A stretch of DNA of 64,000 nucleotides from Vulcanimicrobiota bacterium (GTDB lineage: Bacteria; Vulcanimicrobiota; Vulcanimicrobiia; Vulcanimicrobiales; Vulcanimicrobiaceae), in assembly GCA_003140215.1 (NCBI GenBank), contig PLJL01000004.1, forward strand, positions 1,085,762 through 1,149,761, read 5' to 3'. The position numbers and the translations under genes are program-made. Under the pieces are notes generated by a model. The model made no database searches. It was not told where the DNA came from and saw nothing but the letters and a program-made list of their open reading frames with translations. Positions 8,181-16,401 of this stretch are shown piece after piece. The stretch's first letter is position 1, and every line of letters begins with the position of its first letter.

Positions 8181-9452
8181 TCAAACACCTTGAGGAGAAA
8201 ACGTGCGAGTCGACGCCAGCGTCTCGCGCATACGAACGGCGACGATCGCGCCGGAACCCAGCGTCAATGCAGCGACGACCGCGATGGCGGCGCTTTGTCC
8301 GAGCGCGTGCGCGACGATCCCGGAGAGGAGAGCGCCAAAGGCATAGCCGGAATCCCGCCACAGACGGTAAACGCCCACGGATGAGGCGCGCACGAGCGGG
8401 TCGACGACGTCGCCGATCGCCGCGAGCAGCGTCGGATAGACCATGGCGGTCCCGACGCCGAGCAGCACCGCCGCGGCGAGCCACAGCGCGAAGTTGACCG
8501 GTGCCAGGAAGAGCGCGATCGCGACCGCCTGCGTCCACATGCCGGCGGCGATCATCCACTTGCGGCCGAGCCGGTCGGAAAGCGCCCCAGTGCCGAGCTG
8601 ACACACGCCCCACACGACGGGATACGCTGCGGACAGGATCGCGATCCGCTCGATCGCGAGCCCGGCGGCGGCGAAATGCAGCGGCAGCAAGCCCCACGCC
8701 AGACCGTCGTTGAGATTGTTCACGAGCCCCGCCTGGCTGATCGAGGAAAGCGTACGATCGTTCCACGAGACCCGCGCGAACAGCGCCGCGAACGACGAGC
8801 CGGCCACCGGACGCGGCGAATCCGCGCGCGCCGCCTCGAAGTGCGCGTGCCCATGGGTCTCGTGCACGAAAAATACGGACAGCACCAGGGCGCCGAACAC
8901 CGAGACGATCCCCAGGGCGAACGGCCACGGGCGCAGCCCGTACGCGGCGGCGATCGCGCCCGAAAGATAGGCGGCGACGCCGACCGCCAGATAACCGGCG
9001 AACTCGTTGAGCCCCATCGCGAGGCCGCGCTGTTTGGGTCCGACGAGGTCGATTTTCATCACGACCGTCATCGACCAGCACAGGCCCTGGTTGATCCCCA
9101 GCAGCACGTTGGCGAGCACGATCCATCCCCACGCCGGCGCGAACATCAACAAGAACGGAACGGGGATCGCGAACAACCAGCCTGCCACGAGCAGCGGTTT
9201 GCGGCCGGTTCGGTCGGCGGTCCGGCCGGCGTACAGGTTCGCGAGCGCCTTGGTGAAGCCGAACGTGACGATGAATGACAGGACGGCCGTCTCCGAGACG
9301 AGCCCGAATACGCGTTGGCCGACCAGCGGCAGCACGTCGCGCTCGATGCCGACCATCGACCCGACGAACGCGTTGACAGCGACGAGCAGCCAAAACTGCG
9401 TCGCGTTCGCGGCGAGACCGAGGCGAAGCGCTGAGGTCGCTTTAGCCGACAC
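8181..9452 (-). CDS. Major facilitator superfamily transporter
   Basis: About 423 residues with twelve hydrophobic segments. Two MFS cytoplasmic-loop motifs are visible: AGRTADRTGRKPLL between helices 2 and 3 and its counterpart GALSDRLGRKWMI in the second half. GTG 9452 is chosen as start because it lies just inside the end of the ArsR-rhodanese gene (11-base overlap) and the first helix starts about 12 residues later; the open frame further upstream overlaps that gene in a shadow frame. The stop lies two bases before the ATG of the MBL gene. Substrate cannot be read from sequence; context suggests export of a sulfur or metalloid compound. Confidence 0.85.
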   Translation of the reverse strand: MSAKATSALRLGLAANATQFWLLVAVNAFVGSMVGIERDVLPLVGQRVFGLVSETAVLSFIVTFGFTKALANLYAGRTADRTGRKPLLVAGWLFAIPVPFLLMFAPAWGWIVLANVLLGINQGLCWSMTVVMKIDLVGPKQRGLAMGLNEFAGYLAVGVAAYLSGAIAAAYGLRPWPFALGIVSVFGALVLSVFFVHETHGHAHFEAARADSPRPVAGSSFAALFARVSWNDRTLSSISQAGLVNNLNDGLAWGLLPLHFAAAGLAIERIAILSAAYPVVWGVCQLGTGALSDRLGRKWMIAAGMWTQAVAIALFLAPVNFALWLAAAVLLGVGTAMVYPTLLAAIGDVVDPLVRASSVGVYRLWRDSGYAFGALLSGIVAHALGQSAAIAVVAALTLGSGAIVAVRMRETLASTRTFSPQGV

Positions 9453-10128
9453 GCTGGACGTCGCCGCCCGCGGCGACCCACTCCGCCGGACCGAGCGAAA
9501 GCCGTGTCGCGTCCAGGCCGCGGCGGCGCAGCAGCGCGACCGCTTCGTCCGCGAAATCGCAGTACGGTCCCCGACAGTACACGACGTAGCGTTTCGATCG
9601 AGGCAAGGCGACGTTGCCGGCCCGAAGAGCGTCGAGCGGGGCGCTGATGGCGCCGGGGAGATGCGCGGCGTCGTACTCCGCGCGAGGACGCGCGTCGAGT
9701 AACGCCGTCCGCGCGTCCGCGAGGGCGTCCCGTGCTGCCGCAATGGTCGGTATACCGGGCTCCCGCGCGCCGAAGTACGAGCGCTCTGCGTCTGCAATGG
9801 AGCCGTCCACGGCTTCCGCGACGGCGCGCAGCCCGACGAGGAGGCGGTACACGGCCGGCGCCGCGGCCCGGTAGTGGGCGAATGTTGCGCGGCGCTCGAC
9901 CTCGACGAGACCGCACCGTGCCAGCACGCGGAGGTGCTGCGAGGCGTTCGCGACCGTAATGCCTGCCTCGGCCGCGAGGTCTTGGACCGTGCGCGGCCGT
10001 TGGGAAACGAGGTCGAGCAGCTCGAGCCGGTGCCGGTTCGCGAGCGCTCCCGGGACGCGCGCGACCGCGGCATAGACCTGGTCCTTGAATCGGCGCTTCC
10101 CCCGGCGGTCAGTCAGGCGCTCCGGCAT
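9442..10128 (-). CDS. ArsR-family regulator fused to a rhodanese domain
   Basis: 228 residues. The N-terminal ~100 residues form an ArsR winged helix-turn-helix (NRHRLELLDLVSQ, then LAAEAGITVANASQHLRVLARCGLV). The C-terminal part (~115-228) is a rhodanese domain with an active-site loop YCRGPYCDFADEAV holding two cysteines. Such fusions are known as sulfur- or thiol-responsive repressors. ATG 10128 sits inside a perfect inverted repeat (10127-10150), the likely operator, so the protein probably represses its own unit with the MFS and MBL genes downstream. The stop overlaps the MFS start. Confidence 0.9.
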   Translation of the reverse strand: MPERLTDRRGKRRFKDQVYAAVARVPGALANRHRLELLDLVSQRPRTVQDLAAEAGITVANASQHLRVLARCGLVEVERRATFAHYRAAAPAVYRLLVGLRAVAEAVDGSIADAERSYFGAREPGIPTIAAARDALADARTALLDARPRAEYDAAHLPGAISAPLDALRAGNVALPRSKRYVVYCRGPYCDFADEAVALLRRRGLDATRLSLGPAEWVAAGGDVQRVG

Positions 10129-10150
10129 ATTCAAGAGATTTCTTGAATAT
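10127..10150. promoter_or_regulatory. Perfect 10-bp inverted repeat, operator of the ArsR-rhodanese unit
   Basis: ATATTCAAGA, a GATT spacer, then TCTTGAATAT: a perfect 10-bp palindrome, AT-rich in a very GC-rich region. ATTC...GAAT palindromes are typical of ArsR-family operators, including those of sulfur-sensing members. It covers both the last codons of the upstream permease and the ATG of the regulator. Confidence 0.75.
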
Positions 10151-11273
10151 GCTCCTCGGCCCCTCCAGTGCCCCCACCATGCTCCATCGGATGCGTGGCA
10201 TTGAGCCGCCAAAGATAGAGGGCCAACAAGCCGAAGATGGCGTTGAGCCAGAACGTATAGTTGAACGAGAACAGCGTGAGGTCGTGGCGAATGTTCGGGT
10301 TCGGTCGCGGCACAAGGTGAAGAGCCGAGAACGCCCCGTCCATTGCGATCGCCGCGAGCACCATCGTGGCGAAGAACACGCCGAAGATGTACAGCATCAT
10401 CCGCCAGCCGTAGTACTTGCGGTAGATGTCCAGCAGCGGCAGCACGATCAGATCGGCGTAGAGAAATGCCAGCACCCCGCCAAAGGATATTCCGCTGGCC
10501 CACAAGATCGCTGCCATCGGCACGTTCCCGATCGAGCAGACGAACGACACGATTGCAATGATCGGCCCGACGATCGCGTTCCCGACGAGCTGGACACCGG
10601 CCGGCGAATGGTTCAGGAAGAGTGCCTTCCATGCGCCGTCGGGGACGAACGCGCCGAGCGCCCCGGCGATCAGAAACCCGCCGAAGAGGTCCTTCCAGAG
10701 CATGGTGAAGTCCATCGCAGCGTTCTGGGCGATCGCGACGCGCGTCTGCGGATTTCGCAGCCGCACAACGAGCGTCGCGCCGGCGGTCTCGACCGAGCCG
10801 TGTTCGTGCCCACCGGTCTCGTCGAGGTGGCGACGGGCCTGTTCGACGAGCTCCTTTGGATACGTGAGCCGCACCAGCAGCGCCATGATCGCGACCAACA
10901 CCAGGCCGCCGATCCACTCCGCCACGGTGAACTGCCAGCCCATCAAGAGGTAGAGGATGATCCCCAACTCGAGCACGAGGTTGGTGGACGAGAACAGGAA
11001 CGCGAGGCTCGGGACGAGGGCGGCACCCTTCTTGAATAACGTCTTGCTCATCGCCGCAGCCGCATAGGAGCATGACGAGCTGACCGCGCCGAATCCGGTC
11101 GCAAGCGCAATCTCGCGAATGCCGTCGCGGCCGAGCAGCTGTTGCATTCGTTCCTTCGAAACGAGGGCTTGCACCGCACCCGACAGCGCAAAACCCAAGA
11201 CGAGGCTCCAGCCCACTTGCCAGAACATCCCGGCCGCGAGGAGCAGCGCCTCGCCCAGCTTAGGAACGATCAT
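10131..11273 (-). CDS. COG0701-type permease (DUF318/YraQ-like)
   Basis: 380 residues with about nine transmembrane helices. The two family repeats are recognisable by their conserved cysteine motifs: SSSCSYAAAAMSKTLF in the first half and FVCSIGNVPMAAILWASG in the second. A His-rich cytoplasmic linker (ETGGHEHG) separates the halves. Some members of this family (ArsP) export organoarsenicals; the function of most is unknown. The last codons (HIQEIS) are encoded by the ArsR operator palindrome. Start ATG 11273 lies 15 bases after the upstream gene. Confidence 0.85.
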   Translation of the reverse strand: MIVPKLGEALLLAAGMFWQVGWSLVLGFALSGAVQALVSKERMQQLLGRDGIREIALATGFGAVSSSCSYAAAAMSKTLFKKGAALVPSLAFLFSSTNLVLELGIILYLLMGWQFTVAEWIGGLVLVAIMALLVRLTYPKELVEQARRHLDETGGHEHGSVETAGATLVVRLRNPQTRVAIAQNAAMDFTMLWKDLFGGFLIAGALGAFVPDGAWKALFLNHSPAGVQLVGNAIVGPIIAIVSFVCSIGNVPMAAILWASGISFGGVLAFLYADLIVLPLLDIYRKYYGWRMMLYIFGVFFATMVLAAIAMDGAFSALHLVPRPNPNIRHDLTLFSFNYTFWLNAIFGLLALYLWRLNATHPMEHGGGTGGAEEHIQEIS

Positions 11274-11288
11274 GAAAGCCGGGGCCGA

Positions 11289-11837
11289 TTACTGTTTTGC
11301 AACGTCCTGGACGAGGCGGGCAAACACGACATGATACGCGGTTTCGCCCGGCTGGCCGAACTTCCGTCCAACCGCGACCATTGCGTGGCTGTGCACCGCC
11401 GGCGAGAACAGGGCATCGAAGAGTCGCTCGACGTCGAAGGTTCCGTCGTGCAGTCCGGCCTGGTACAACGCGACAGCGACCGCTTTTGCATCGGTTGAAG
11501 ATGGAGCGGGAAGCGGCTTTCCACTACGCTTCATCGTTCCCAGGCCGTCGAGGACGACGTACGTGAAGACGTCGTCGAAGCGATCGACAGTCGTGGTTCC
11601 GACAGAGGTCCGGAGCGTCTGCTCCTCGTTTGACGAAGGCGCTCCGAGGGCTCGGCGAAACGCCGCACCGCTGAAGTGCTCGGAGCCGCCGCCCAATGCG
11701 ACGACCGCGGCGAGCAGCGCGGGATTCTGCGCGACCTGCTCCTCGTCGTGACCCGGATGCGCGGGGGCAAGCGTAGGGATGAGGAGTAGGGCCGCCACGA
11801 GCAGCGCCGAGAGGCTGGCGCGAAAAAACGACGACAC
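11289..11837 (-). CDS. Secreted protein of unknown function with HPGHDEE motif
   Basis: 182 residues with a clear signal peptide (hydrophobic core SALLVAALLLIPTLAPA, cleavage near APA-HPGHDEE). The new N-terminus would be His/acid-rich and could bind a metal. The remainder is a soluble, mostly helical domain with a conserved-looking HSHAMVAVGRKFG region. I do not recognise a family. It sits 14 bases after the Met-rich outer-membrane protein and 15 bases before the permease, so it is probably in the same operon and periplasmic. Confidence 0.75.
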   Translation of the reverse strand: MSSFFRASLSALLVAALLLIPTLAPAHPGHDEEQVAQNPALLAAVVALGGGSEHFSGAAFRRALGAPSSNEEQTLRTSVGTTTVDRFDDVFTYVVLDGLGTMKRSGKPLPAPSSTDAKAVAVALYQAGLHDGTFDVERLFDALFSPAVHSHAMVAVGRKFGQPGETAYHVVFARLVQDVAKQ

Positions 11838-11851
11838 GGGAGCCTCCGGAG

Positions 11852-13333
11852 TTAGCGGGATGTCGTGTCCTGGCCGACCAGCGGCGCAGGGCGTAGGCGA
11901 TAGAAGACTTCGAATGAGAGCGGCGTGCCCGCTCCGTAAACGGGGTTCAGTGCAGGCGGCTTTGGGTTGAGCGTGAGATCGAAGCCGACGCCGGCGACAG
12001 TCCTTCCGGGCTTGCTCGGCACGTCGTGCACGAAGCCGACGGTGTACGCGCCCAGGTTGTAAAGAGGGTCAGCGAGCGGCGGCGCGAGCACGAGCTCGTG
12101 TCCTGACTTCTGAACCTGCTCGAAGCGCGCGAAAACAGCATTGCCGTTGCGGCGGTATTCCGTCTCGTACAGGAAGGCGTTGGAGCGTTCCCCGTCCGTT
12201 GTGTTGTTCTGGCCGAAGATCAGAGCGTGCGTCCAAGACGCGTCGAATCCGAGCGGGCGCGTAAACATCACCGAAGCCGAGGTGCGCCGGACGCTTACGC
12301 CGGGCGTCACCCCTTCAGGAGACGTGATAAAACCGTACGAAACCTGCGCAGCGACGAAGGCGTTCGGATTCCACGACAACCGGCCGCTGTTCGAGTCGAC
12401 GCGGATGGGATCGAAGTTGTACCGTGCTTCGTTCGGCTCGCGCCCCGTGAACGTACTCGCCTCGATCTTGTATTTGCTCGCGGCGACGCCGGCCGTGACG
12501 ACGCCGAACGTGATGTGCGTCGCGTCCTCCCAGTGGTGGCCGATCGGCGCGGCCGCCAGATCGTAGGCGATCGGCCGGTGCATGAACGCCGGCGGGCCGA
12601 GTGCGGGCTCGCCGGGATAGCCGACGTAGAGATACGCCGAGTGCGCGTTTCCGAGTTGACCGGAGTAGGTGACAGCGAGTTCGGACACGAGGTCGTGTGG
12701 ATGCTGGTAGTCGTGCATCGGCCGGTCGTGCCACTGCTCTCCGCTCTGAAAGAGCATCGGATACCCTTGGCCGCCGACCGAGAAGGGATCGGGAGTCAGC
12801 ATCGCCCGAAAGCCCAGCTGCGCGCCGGGGCTGGTCGGGTGCGTTCGCATGTACATCAGCCAACCGGGCGCCACCAGCGCATCCGCACCGCGCGACGTCG
12901 CCGTGTGGACGAACCGCCCCCACAGCGCGCCGTGCGTCATCTCCATGTCGTCACCTTTGCCGAACATGCGGGCGTACATGGTATCCGCATCCGGCATCCA
13001 GGACGTCCCGGAGCCTTCGCGCGTCATGGGTGTCGCGACGTCGGTCGTGCTGGACATCGTCCCGGGGTCTAACGTCGACATATCCATGTGCATGCCGGAC
13101 TTCGTCATCCCGTGCATCGACATGACGCCGTTCGCATTGTAGTGCATTGCGGACATGTCCACGGTGCCGCCGGGCTTTGGCGATGCCTGTGGCGCGGGAG
13201 CCGGCGTGAAGCTCGGCCCAGGCGTGCTCATCGGCATCCCGGGCATCGGGCCCATGGTCGGCGCCGCAGCGAGAACCGGCGTAACCGACCCGACGCTCAT
13301 AGCGGCTGTGAGGATGAGCAGGCGAGCGAACAA
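11852..13333 (-). CDS. Met/His-rich outer-membrane protein (CopB-like)
   Basis: 493 residues. A signal peptide (start TTG 13333, AGG nine bases upstream) is followed by a Pro/Met-rich segment with MGPMPGMPM and a later His/Met segment (MHGMTKSGMHMDM), patterns seen in copper-resistance outer-membrane proteins. The rest alternates polar and hydrophobic residues like a beta-barrel and ends without an obvious terminal Phe. A BlaI-type palindrome lies 26-42 bases upstream. Copper or another soft metal is a reasonable guess but not proven; no standard CopB signature is complete. Confidence 0.7.
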   Translation of the reverse strand: MFARLLILTAAMSVGSVTPVLAAAPTMGPMPGMPMSTPGPSFTPAPAPQASPKPGGTVDMSAMHYNANGVMSMHGMTKSGMHMDMSTLDPGTMSSTTDVATPMTREGSGTSWMPDADTMYARMFGKGDDMEMTHGALWGRFVHTATSRGADALVAPGWLMYMRTHPTSPGAQLGFRAMLTPDPFSVGGQGYPMLFQSGEQWHDRPMHDYQHPHDLVSELAVTYSGQLGNAHSAYLYVGYPGEPALGPPAFMHRPIAYDLAAAPIGHHWEDATHITFGVVTAGVAASKYKIEASTFTGREPNEARYNFDPIRVDSNSGRLSWNPNAFVAAQVSYGFITSPEGVTPGVSVRRTSASVMFTRPLGFDASWTHALIFGQNNTTDGERSNAFLYETEYRRNGNAVFARFEQVQKSGHELVLAPPLADPLYNLGAYTVGFVHDVPSKPGRTVAGVGFDLTLNPKPPALNPVYGAGTPLSFEVFYRLRPAPLVGQDTTSR

Positions 13334-13358
13334 CGGGAACCTCGTGTAACCATCGGCA

Positions 13359-13375
13359 TACTACGCGCCGTAGTA
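13359..13375. promoter_or_regulatory. BlaI/MecI-type palindrome upstream of the Met-rich protein
   Basis: TACTACG, spacer CGC, CGTAGTA: perfect 7-bp inverted repeat. TAC/GTA-containing palindromes are the binding sites of BlaI/MecI/CopY-type repressors, and a blaI-like gene lies upstream on the same strand (14211-14618). On the minus strand the repeat overlaps a possible -10 (TAGTAT). Confidence 0.6.
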
Positions 13376-13417
13376 GGTCCTACCCTGCAACGGCGATTTC
13401 AACCGCGGGGTTGCGCT

Positions 13418-14206
13418 TCAGCAATGGTGCGCGAGCAAGAAGGGCAGATCGTGGCGGAACGCCAGATGGCTGAGCGGCAGCGCGACGGCAAGGCTGAAGA
13501 CGGCGATCGGCGCGATCCACACCAGCCAGCGATCGTCCGGCCGAGGAGCGGCTGCTTCTAGGCCGAGGCGGGCGTCGGCGCAGAGTTGCCCGCCGTGCGA
13601 CAAGCGGGCGACCAAGGACACGTACCGTTCTTCGTGCCCCGTTGCGGCCGCGAGATTCGCGGCACGCTCGCGCCTGAGGTGAAGGCGCCGCTCGAGCGGC
13701 TCGAATCCCGGGACGAGCAACGCGGCGAACGCGAGGTGCCACAAGACGCCCACCAGAGCATCGCGATGGCGCACGTGCGCGAGTTCATGTCGCGCGACGA
13801 GCTCGAGGTCGTTGTCGTCGAGCCCCTCGACAAACCCGCGTGAAAGCAAGACGGTACGACCGAAGATGGTCGTCGCGATCGGCGCGGCAAGCTCGAGGTA
13901 GAGAACGGTCGGAACGCTGATTTCGAGTTCGGCCGCCGCACGTTGCAAGGCGCTTTCGAGTCGCGCCGGCATCGGCTCCGCAACGGCCTTCAGCCGGGCG
14001 AAGCGTCGCCGCGCGACGACGACCTTGCCGATCACGACACCGGCCGAAATCGCGGCGAGCGCAGCCACGAACCACCCCAGCCGCTCGTGAATCCACAGGG
14101 TCGCGTGGTAGGCCGGGTCTACTCCCGCGAACGAGCATCCGCGATCGGCCCACCACGACAACGGCACGAGGAAGATGACCGGCCACAGCGCGCGGACGAA
14201 CCGCAC
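13418..14206 (-). CDS. M56-family (BlaR1-like) membrane metalloprotease
   Basis: 262 residues from GTG 14206, four bases after the blaI stop. N-terminal membrane segments are followed by the zinc-protease motif HELAHVRHRDAL (near residue 150) and another hydrophobic segment. M56 proteases of the BlaR1/MecR1 type cleave a partner BlaI/MecI repressor in response to a signal. This one has no separate C-terminal sensor domain, so the stimulus must be sensed by the membrane part or a partner. The pair with the upstream blaI gene supports the role. Confidence 0.85.
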   Translation of the reverse strand: MRFVRALWPVIFLVPLSWWADRGCSFAGVDPAYHATLWIHERLGWFVAALAAISAGVVIGKVVVARRRFARLKAVAEPMPARLESALQRAAAELEISVPTVLYLELAAPIATTIFGRTVLLSRGFVEGLDDNDLELVARHELAHVRHRDALVGVLWHLAFAALLVPGFEPLERRLHLRRERAANLAAATGHEERYVSLVARLSHGGQLCADARLGLEAAAPRPDDRWLVWIAPIAVFSLAVALPLSHLAFRHDLPFLLAHHC

Positions 14207-14210
14207 ACCG

Positions 14211-14618
14211 CTACCGCTTCTTGGGCGACCGGGCGAGCAGCCGGCGCAACTCCTCGAGCGCGCCCTGGTCGTCCGCGATGGCATCGACAAAGCCATGGAC
14301 GGCGGCCGGCCCATGTGCGGAGATCAGACCGCCGAGCGTTTGAGCGACGATGCTCGAGACGACGTCTTCGCGCGTCATCGCAGCGCGGTAGCGCATGTCC
14401 AAATGCGAACCCCCGTCGTTGCTCTTGGCGACCAGCCTCTTTTTGAGCATCCGGCTCAGCTCGGTGAACACCGTCGTATAGGCGAGATCTTCGCGTTCGG
14501 ACAGGCCCCGATGGAGTTCGGACACCGATTGTGGGCCGTGCGCCCAGAGGTACTCGAGCATGGACGCCTGGCGAGTGCCGAGGGCTTTGCCGAGGTCGGC
14601 CTTCTTGCGCGGGCTCAC
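14211..14618 (-). CDS. BlaI/MecI/CopY-family transcriptional repressor
   Basis: 135 residues; winged helix-turn-helix with the family core MLEYLWAHGPQSVSELHRGL and AYTTVFTELSRMLKKRLVAK, in which the recognition helix is followed by the turn normally cleaved by the M56 partner. Start is GTG 14618. A half-site TACTACA lies 29-35 bases upstream of the start (14647-14653) and a full palindrome in front of the Met-rich protein (13359-13375), so it probably controls itself and that gene. Confidence 0.88.
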   Translation of the reverse strand: MSPRKKADLGKALGTRQASMLEYLWAHGPQSVSELHRGLSEREDLAYTTVFTELSRMLKKRLVAKSNDGGSHLDMRYRAAMTREDVVSSIVAQTLGGLISAHGPAAVHGFVDAIADDQGALEELRRLLARSPKKR

Positions 14619-14646
14619 GATCGGGATGGCGAGGCAAAGGCGAGCA

Positions 14647-14653
14647 TACTACA
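14647..14653. promoter_or_regulatory. Half-site TACTACA upstream of blaI
   Basis: The heptamer TACTACA, with TAGTAT on the minus strand at the same place, matches one arm of the palindrome at 13359-13375, including the adjoining GC. The second arm is degenerate. It may be a weaker autoregulatory site. Confidence 0.35.
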
Positions 14654-14715
14654 CGGCCTCGTACGCTGTCGCGGAACCAAAGCCCTCGTCTTTCCGGCTC
14701 AAGGTCCCGTCATTT

Positions 14716-15120
14716 TCATTTGATGTCGACCTTTACGGAGACGCGCCCCGTTTTCGCGCCGGCTTTCACGCGAACGTCGAACGTCCATGACGTCACGTAG
14801 TTGAGGTTCGTCTGCGCGGAGTAGGTTCCGTCGCCGTTGTCGCCAGCCGTCAACGTCGGGCCGCTCATCGACATGCTCGGCATGGTGGTCCCGATCGTAA
14901 CTGTCGCGCCCTTGACGGGATTGCCGCTCGCGTCCTTGAGGCCGATGATAATCGTCTCCGGACCTTGCTTCGGCGGATCGGGTGAGAACTTCGTGGAGAT
15001 CGTGAAGTCGCCGGCCTGTTGAGCGGTCGGCGCGCTCGTCGTCGACGTCGTCTGGCCTTTCGACGAGCATGCCGCGAGTGCGAGCACCAGGCCGAGCGCG
15101 GTTAGGAAGCGATGGGTCAC
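14716..15120 (-). CDS. YtkA-like domain lipoprotein
   Basis: 134 residues with a lipoprotein signal peptide (LVLALAACSS, Cys ~19) and a single YtkA-like immunoglobulin-type domain containing the motif TMPSMSMSGP and a closing WTFDVRVKAG strand. Met-rich MPxM loops in this fold are suspected to bind copper or silver; this is an inference. It is the last gene of the RND operon, 21 bases after the outer-membrane factor. The same domain occurs at the N-terminus of the adaptor protein of that operon. Confidence 0.82.
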   Translation of the reverse strand: MTHRFLTALGLVLALAACSSKGQTTSTTSAPTAQQAGDFTISTKFSPDPPKQGPETIIIGLKDASGNPVKGATVTIGTTMPSMSMSGPTLTAGDNGDGTYSAQTNLNYVTSWTFDVRVKAGAKTGRVSVKVDIK

Positions 15121-15141
15121 GGAACGATCCTTTCGAGATTG

Positions 15142-16401
15142 CTAGGGCGTGCTGTCACCGGCCGCGTGGTGGATCGCGGCGACGGCGATGTCGTAGCGGG
15201 CAATGCTGCGCGCGATCGTCTCCCGCGCAGAGCCGGCGACGGAGAGCGCGTCGAGAACCTCGGTCGCGATGGCCTTGCCGGCGCTCTCGCGCAGGAAGGC
15301 TACGCGCAGCTGCTCCTCGGCGTCGGTCATCGCGGCAGCCGCGGTCGTGGTGTTGCGGGTAGCGGCTTGATACTCGCGCCACGCGTTCGCGACGTCCCGC
15401 AGCGCGCCGGCGCGAATCTGGTCACGCGCCGCAGCGGCGCGCTCGAGCTGCGCCTGCGCCTTCGCGACGGCCGCAGCGCGTGAACCGCCGTCGGCGATCG
15501 GCAGCGAAGCCGTCACCTCGACTTGCCCTCCGCTTCGCCCGAGCGCGGGTGACGAGCCGCCGTTGTACGATTGCGCGGTGATCGTCGCCGACGGGCGGAA
15601 CGCGCCTCGAGCGGCCGCGACCGCGGCTTGCGCGGCATTTACGCGTTGCTCTGCGGCGACCAGTGCCGGCGTCTGGCGGAGGGCCCGCGCGATGACGGCG
15701 TCCCGCGACTCCGAGAAGGCGACGCGCTCCAACGGTTCGACGCTGACGGCCGGTAGGGTGAGGTCGACCATTGCGGTGAGGTCGTTCGCCGCCTGGTCGC
15801 GGTCGGAAGCCGCGTCCTCCTCGGCTTGCCGCGCGTTCGCGAGCGCGGCGCGGTCGCGTGCGAGCAGATAGCGGGCCGACTTGCCGGCCGCGACGCGCTG
15901 TTCCGTTGCGCGGAGATGGCTCTCCTGATCGGCAACCGCGGTGCGCCGCGCAGCCAAGACAGCATCGTCGAGCTGAATGCGGCGATACGCCTGCGTCGCC
16001 AGAAATGCCGCATCGTTCGAGACGGCCGACGCCGTTGTGCGAGCGGCCACCACGCTGAGGTCGGCCGCGCGCGCTGCGAGCGCGTTGGACGCGTTGTACA
16101 ACGGCACGGTGAGGGCAGCCGTGCCGTAGGCCTGCCGCGCGATCGGTACGCCGAGCTGCGGCTCGTTCGCATCGAGCGCGTTCATGCTCAGCGAGAGTTG
16201 CGGGCGCAGCGAACCGTGGGACAAAGCGGCATCAGCCGAAGCGATCGCCGCGTCGGCCTGAGCCATCCGGACGTCGAATCCGAGCGTTCGCGCGCGCGTC
16301 ACCGCCTGCGCAAGGGTTAGAACAGCCGGCTCCGCGGGTTGAGCCGAGGCGGGCGCCGCGATGGCGGCGGCCAACAGTATTGCGAAGGCCGCGCTACGCA
16401 C
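15142..16401 (-). CDS. TolC-type outer-membrane efflux factor
   Basis: About 419 residues with signal peptide (LLAAAIAAPASAQ) and the two-repeat coiled-coil architecture of the OEP family, rich in Ala/Gln/Arg (for example RRTAVADQESHLRATEQRVAAGKSA cut by short loops). GTG 16401 is chosen because GAGG lies six bases upstream; TTG 16407 abuts that site. The start overlaps the last codons of the RND gene. It would form the outer-membrane exit duct of the pump. Confidence 0.87.
   Translation of the reverse strand: MRSAAFAILLAAAIAAPASAQPAEPAVLTLAQAVTRARTLGFDVRMAQADAAIASADAALSHGSLRPQLSLSMNALDANEPQLGVPIARQAYGTAALTVPLYNASNALAARAADLSVVAARTTASAVSNDAAFLATQAYRRIQLDDAVLAARRTAVADQESHLRATEQRVAAGKSARYLLARDRAALANARQAEEDAASDRDQAANDLTAMVDLTLPAVSVEPLERVAFSESRDAVIARALRQTPALVAAEQRVNAAQAAVAAARGAFRPSATITAQSYNGGSSPALGRSGGQVEVTASLPIADGGSRAAAVAKAQAQLERAAAARDQIRAGALRDVANAWREYQAATRNTTTAAAAMTDAEEQLRVAFLRESAGKAIATEVLDALSVAGSARETIARSIARYDIAVAAIHHAAGDSTP

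Noticed and set aside
9442..11073. Long minus-strand frame that runs from the rhodanese gene into the permease
   Set aside because: Only the part from ATG 10128 is protein-like; the upstream part is the permease gene read in the wrong frame.
14647..14700. Full BlaI palindrome in front of the 14211 repressor
   Set aside because: Only one arm (TACTACA) is clear; the second arm is degenerate, so only a half-site is claimed.
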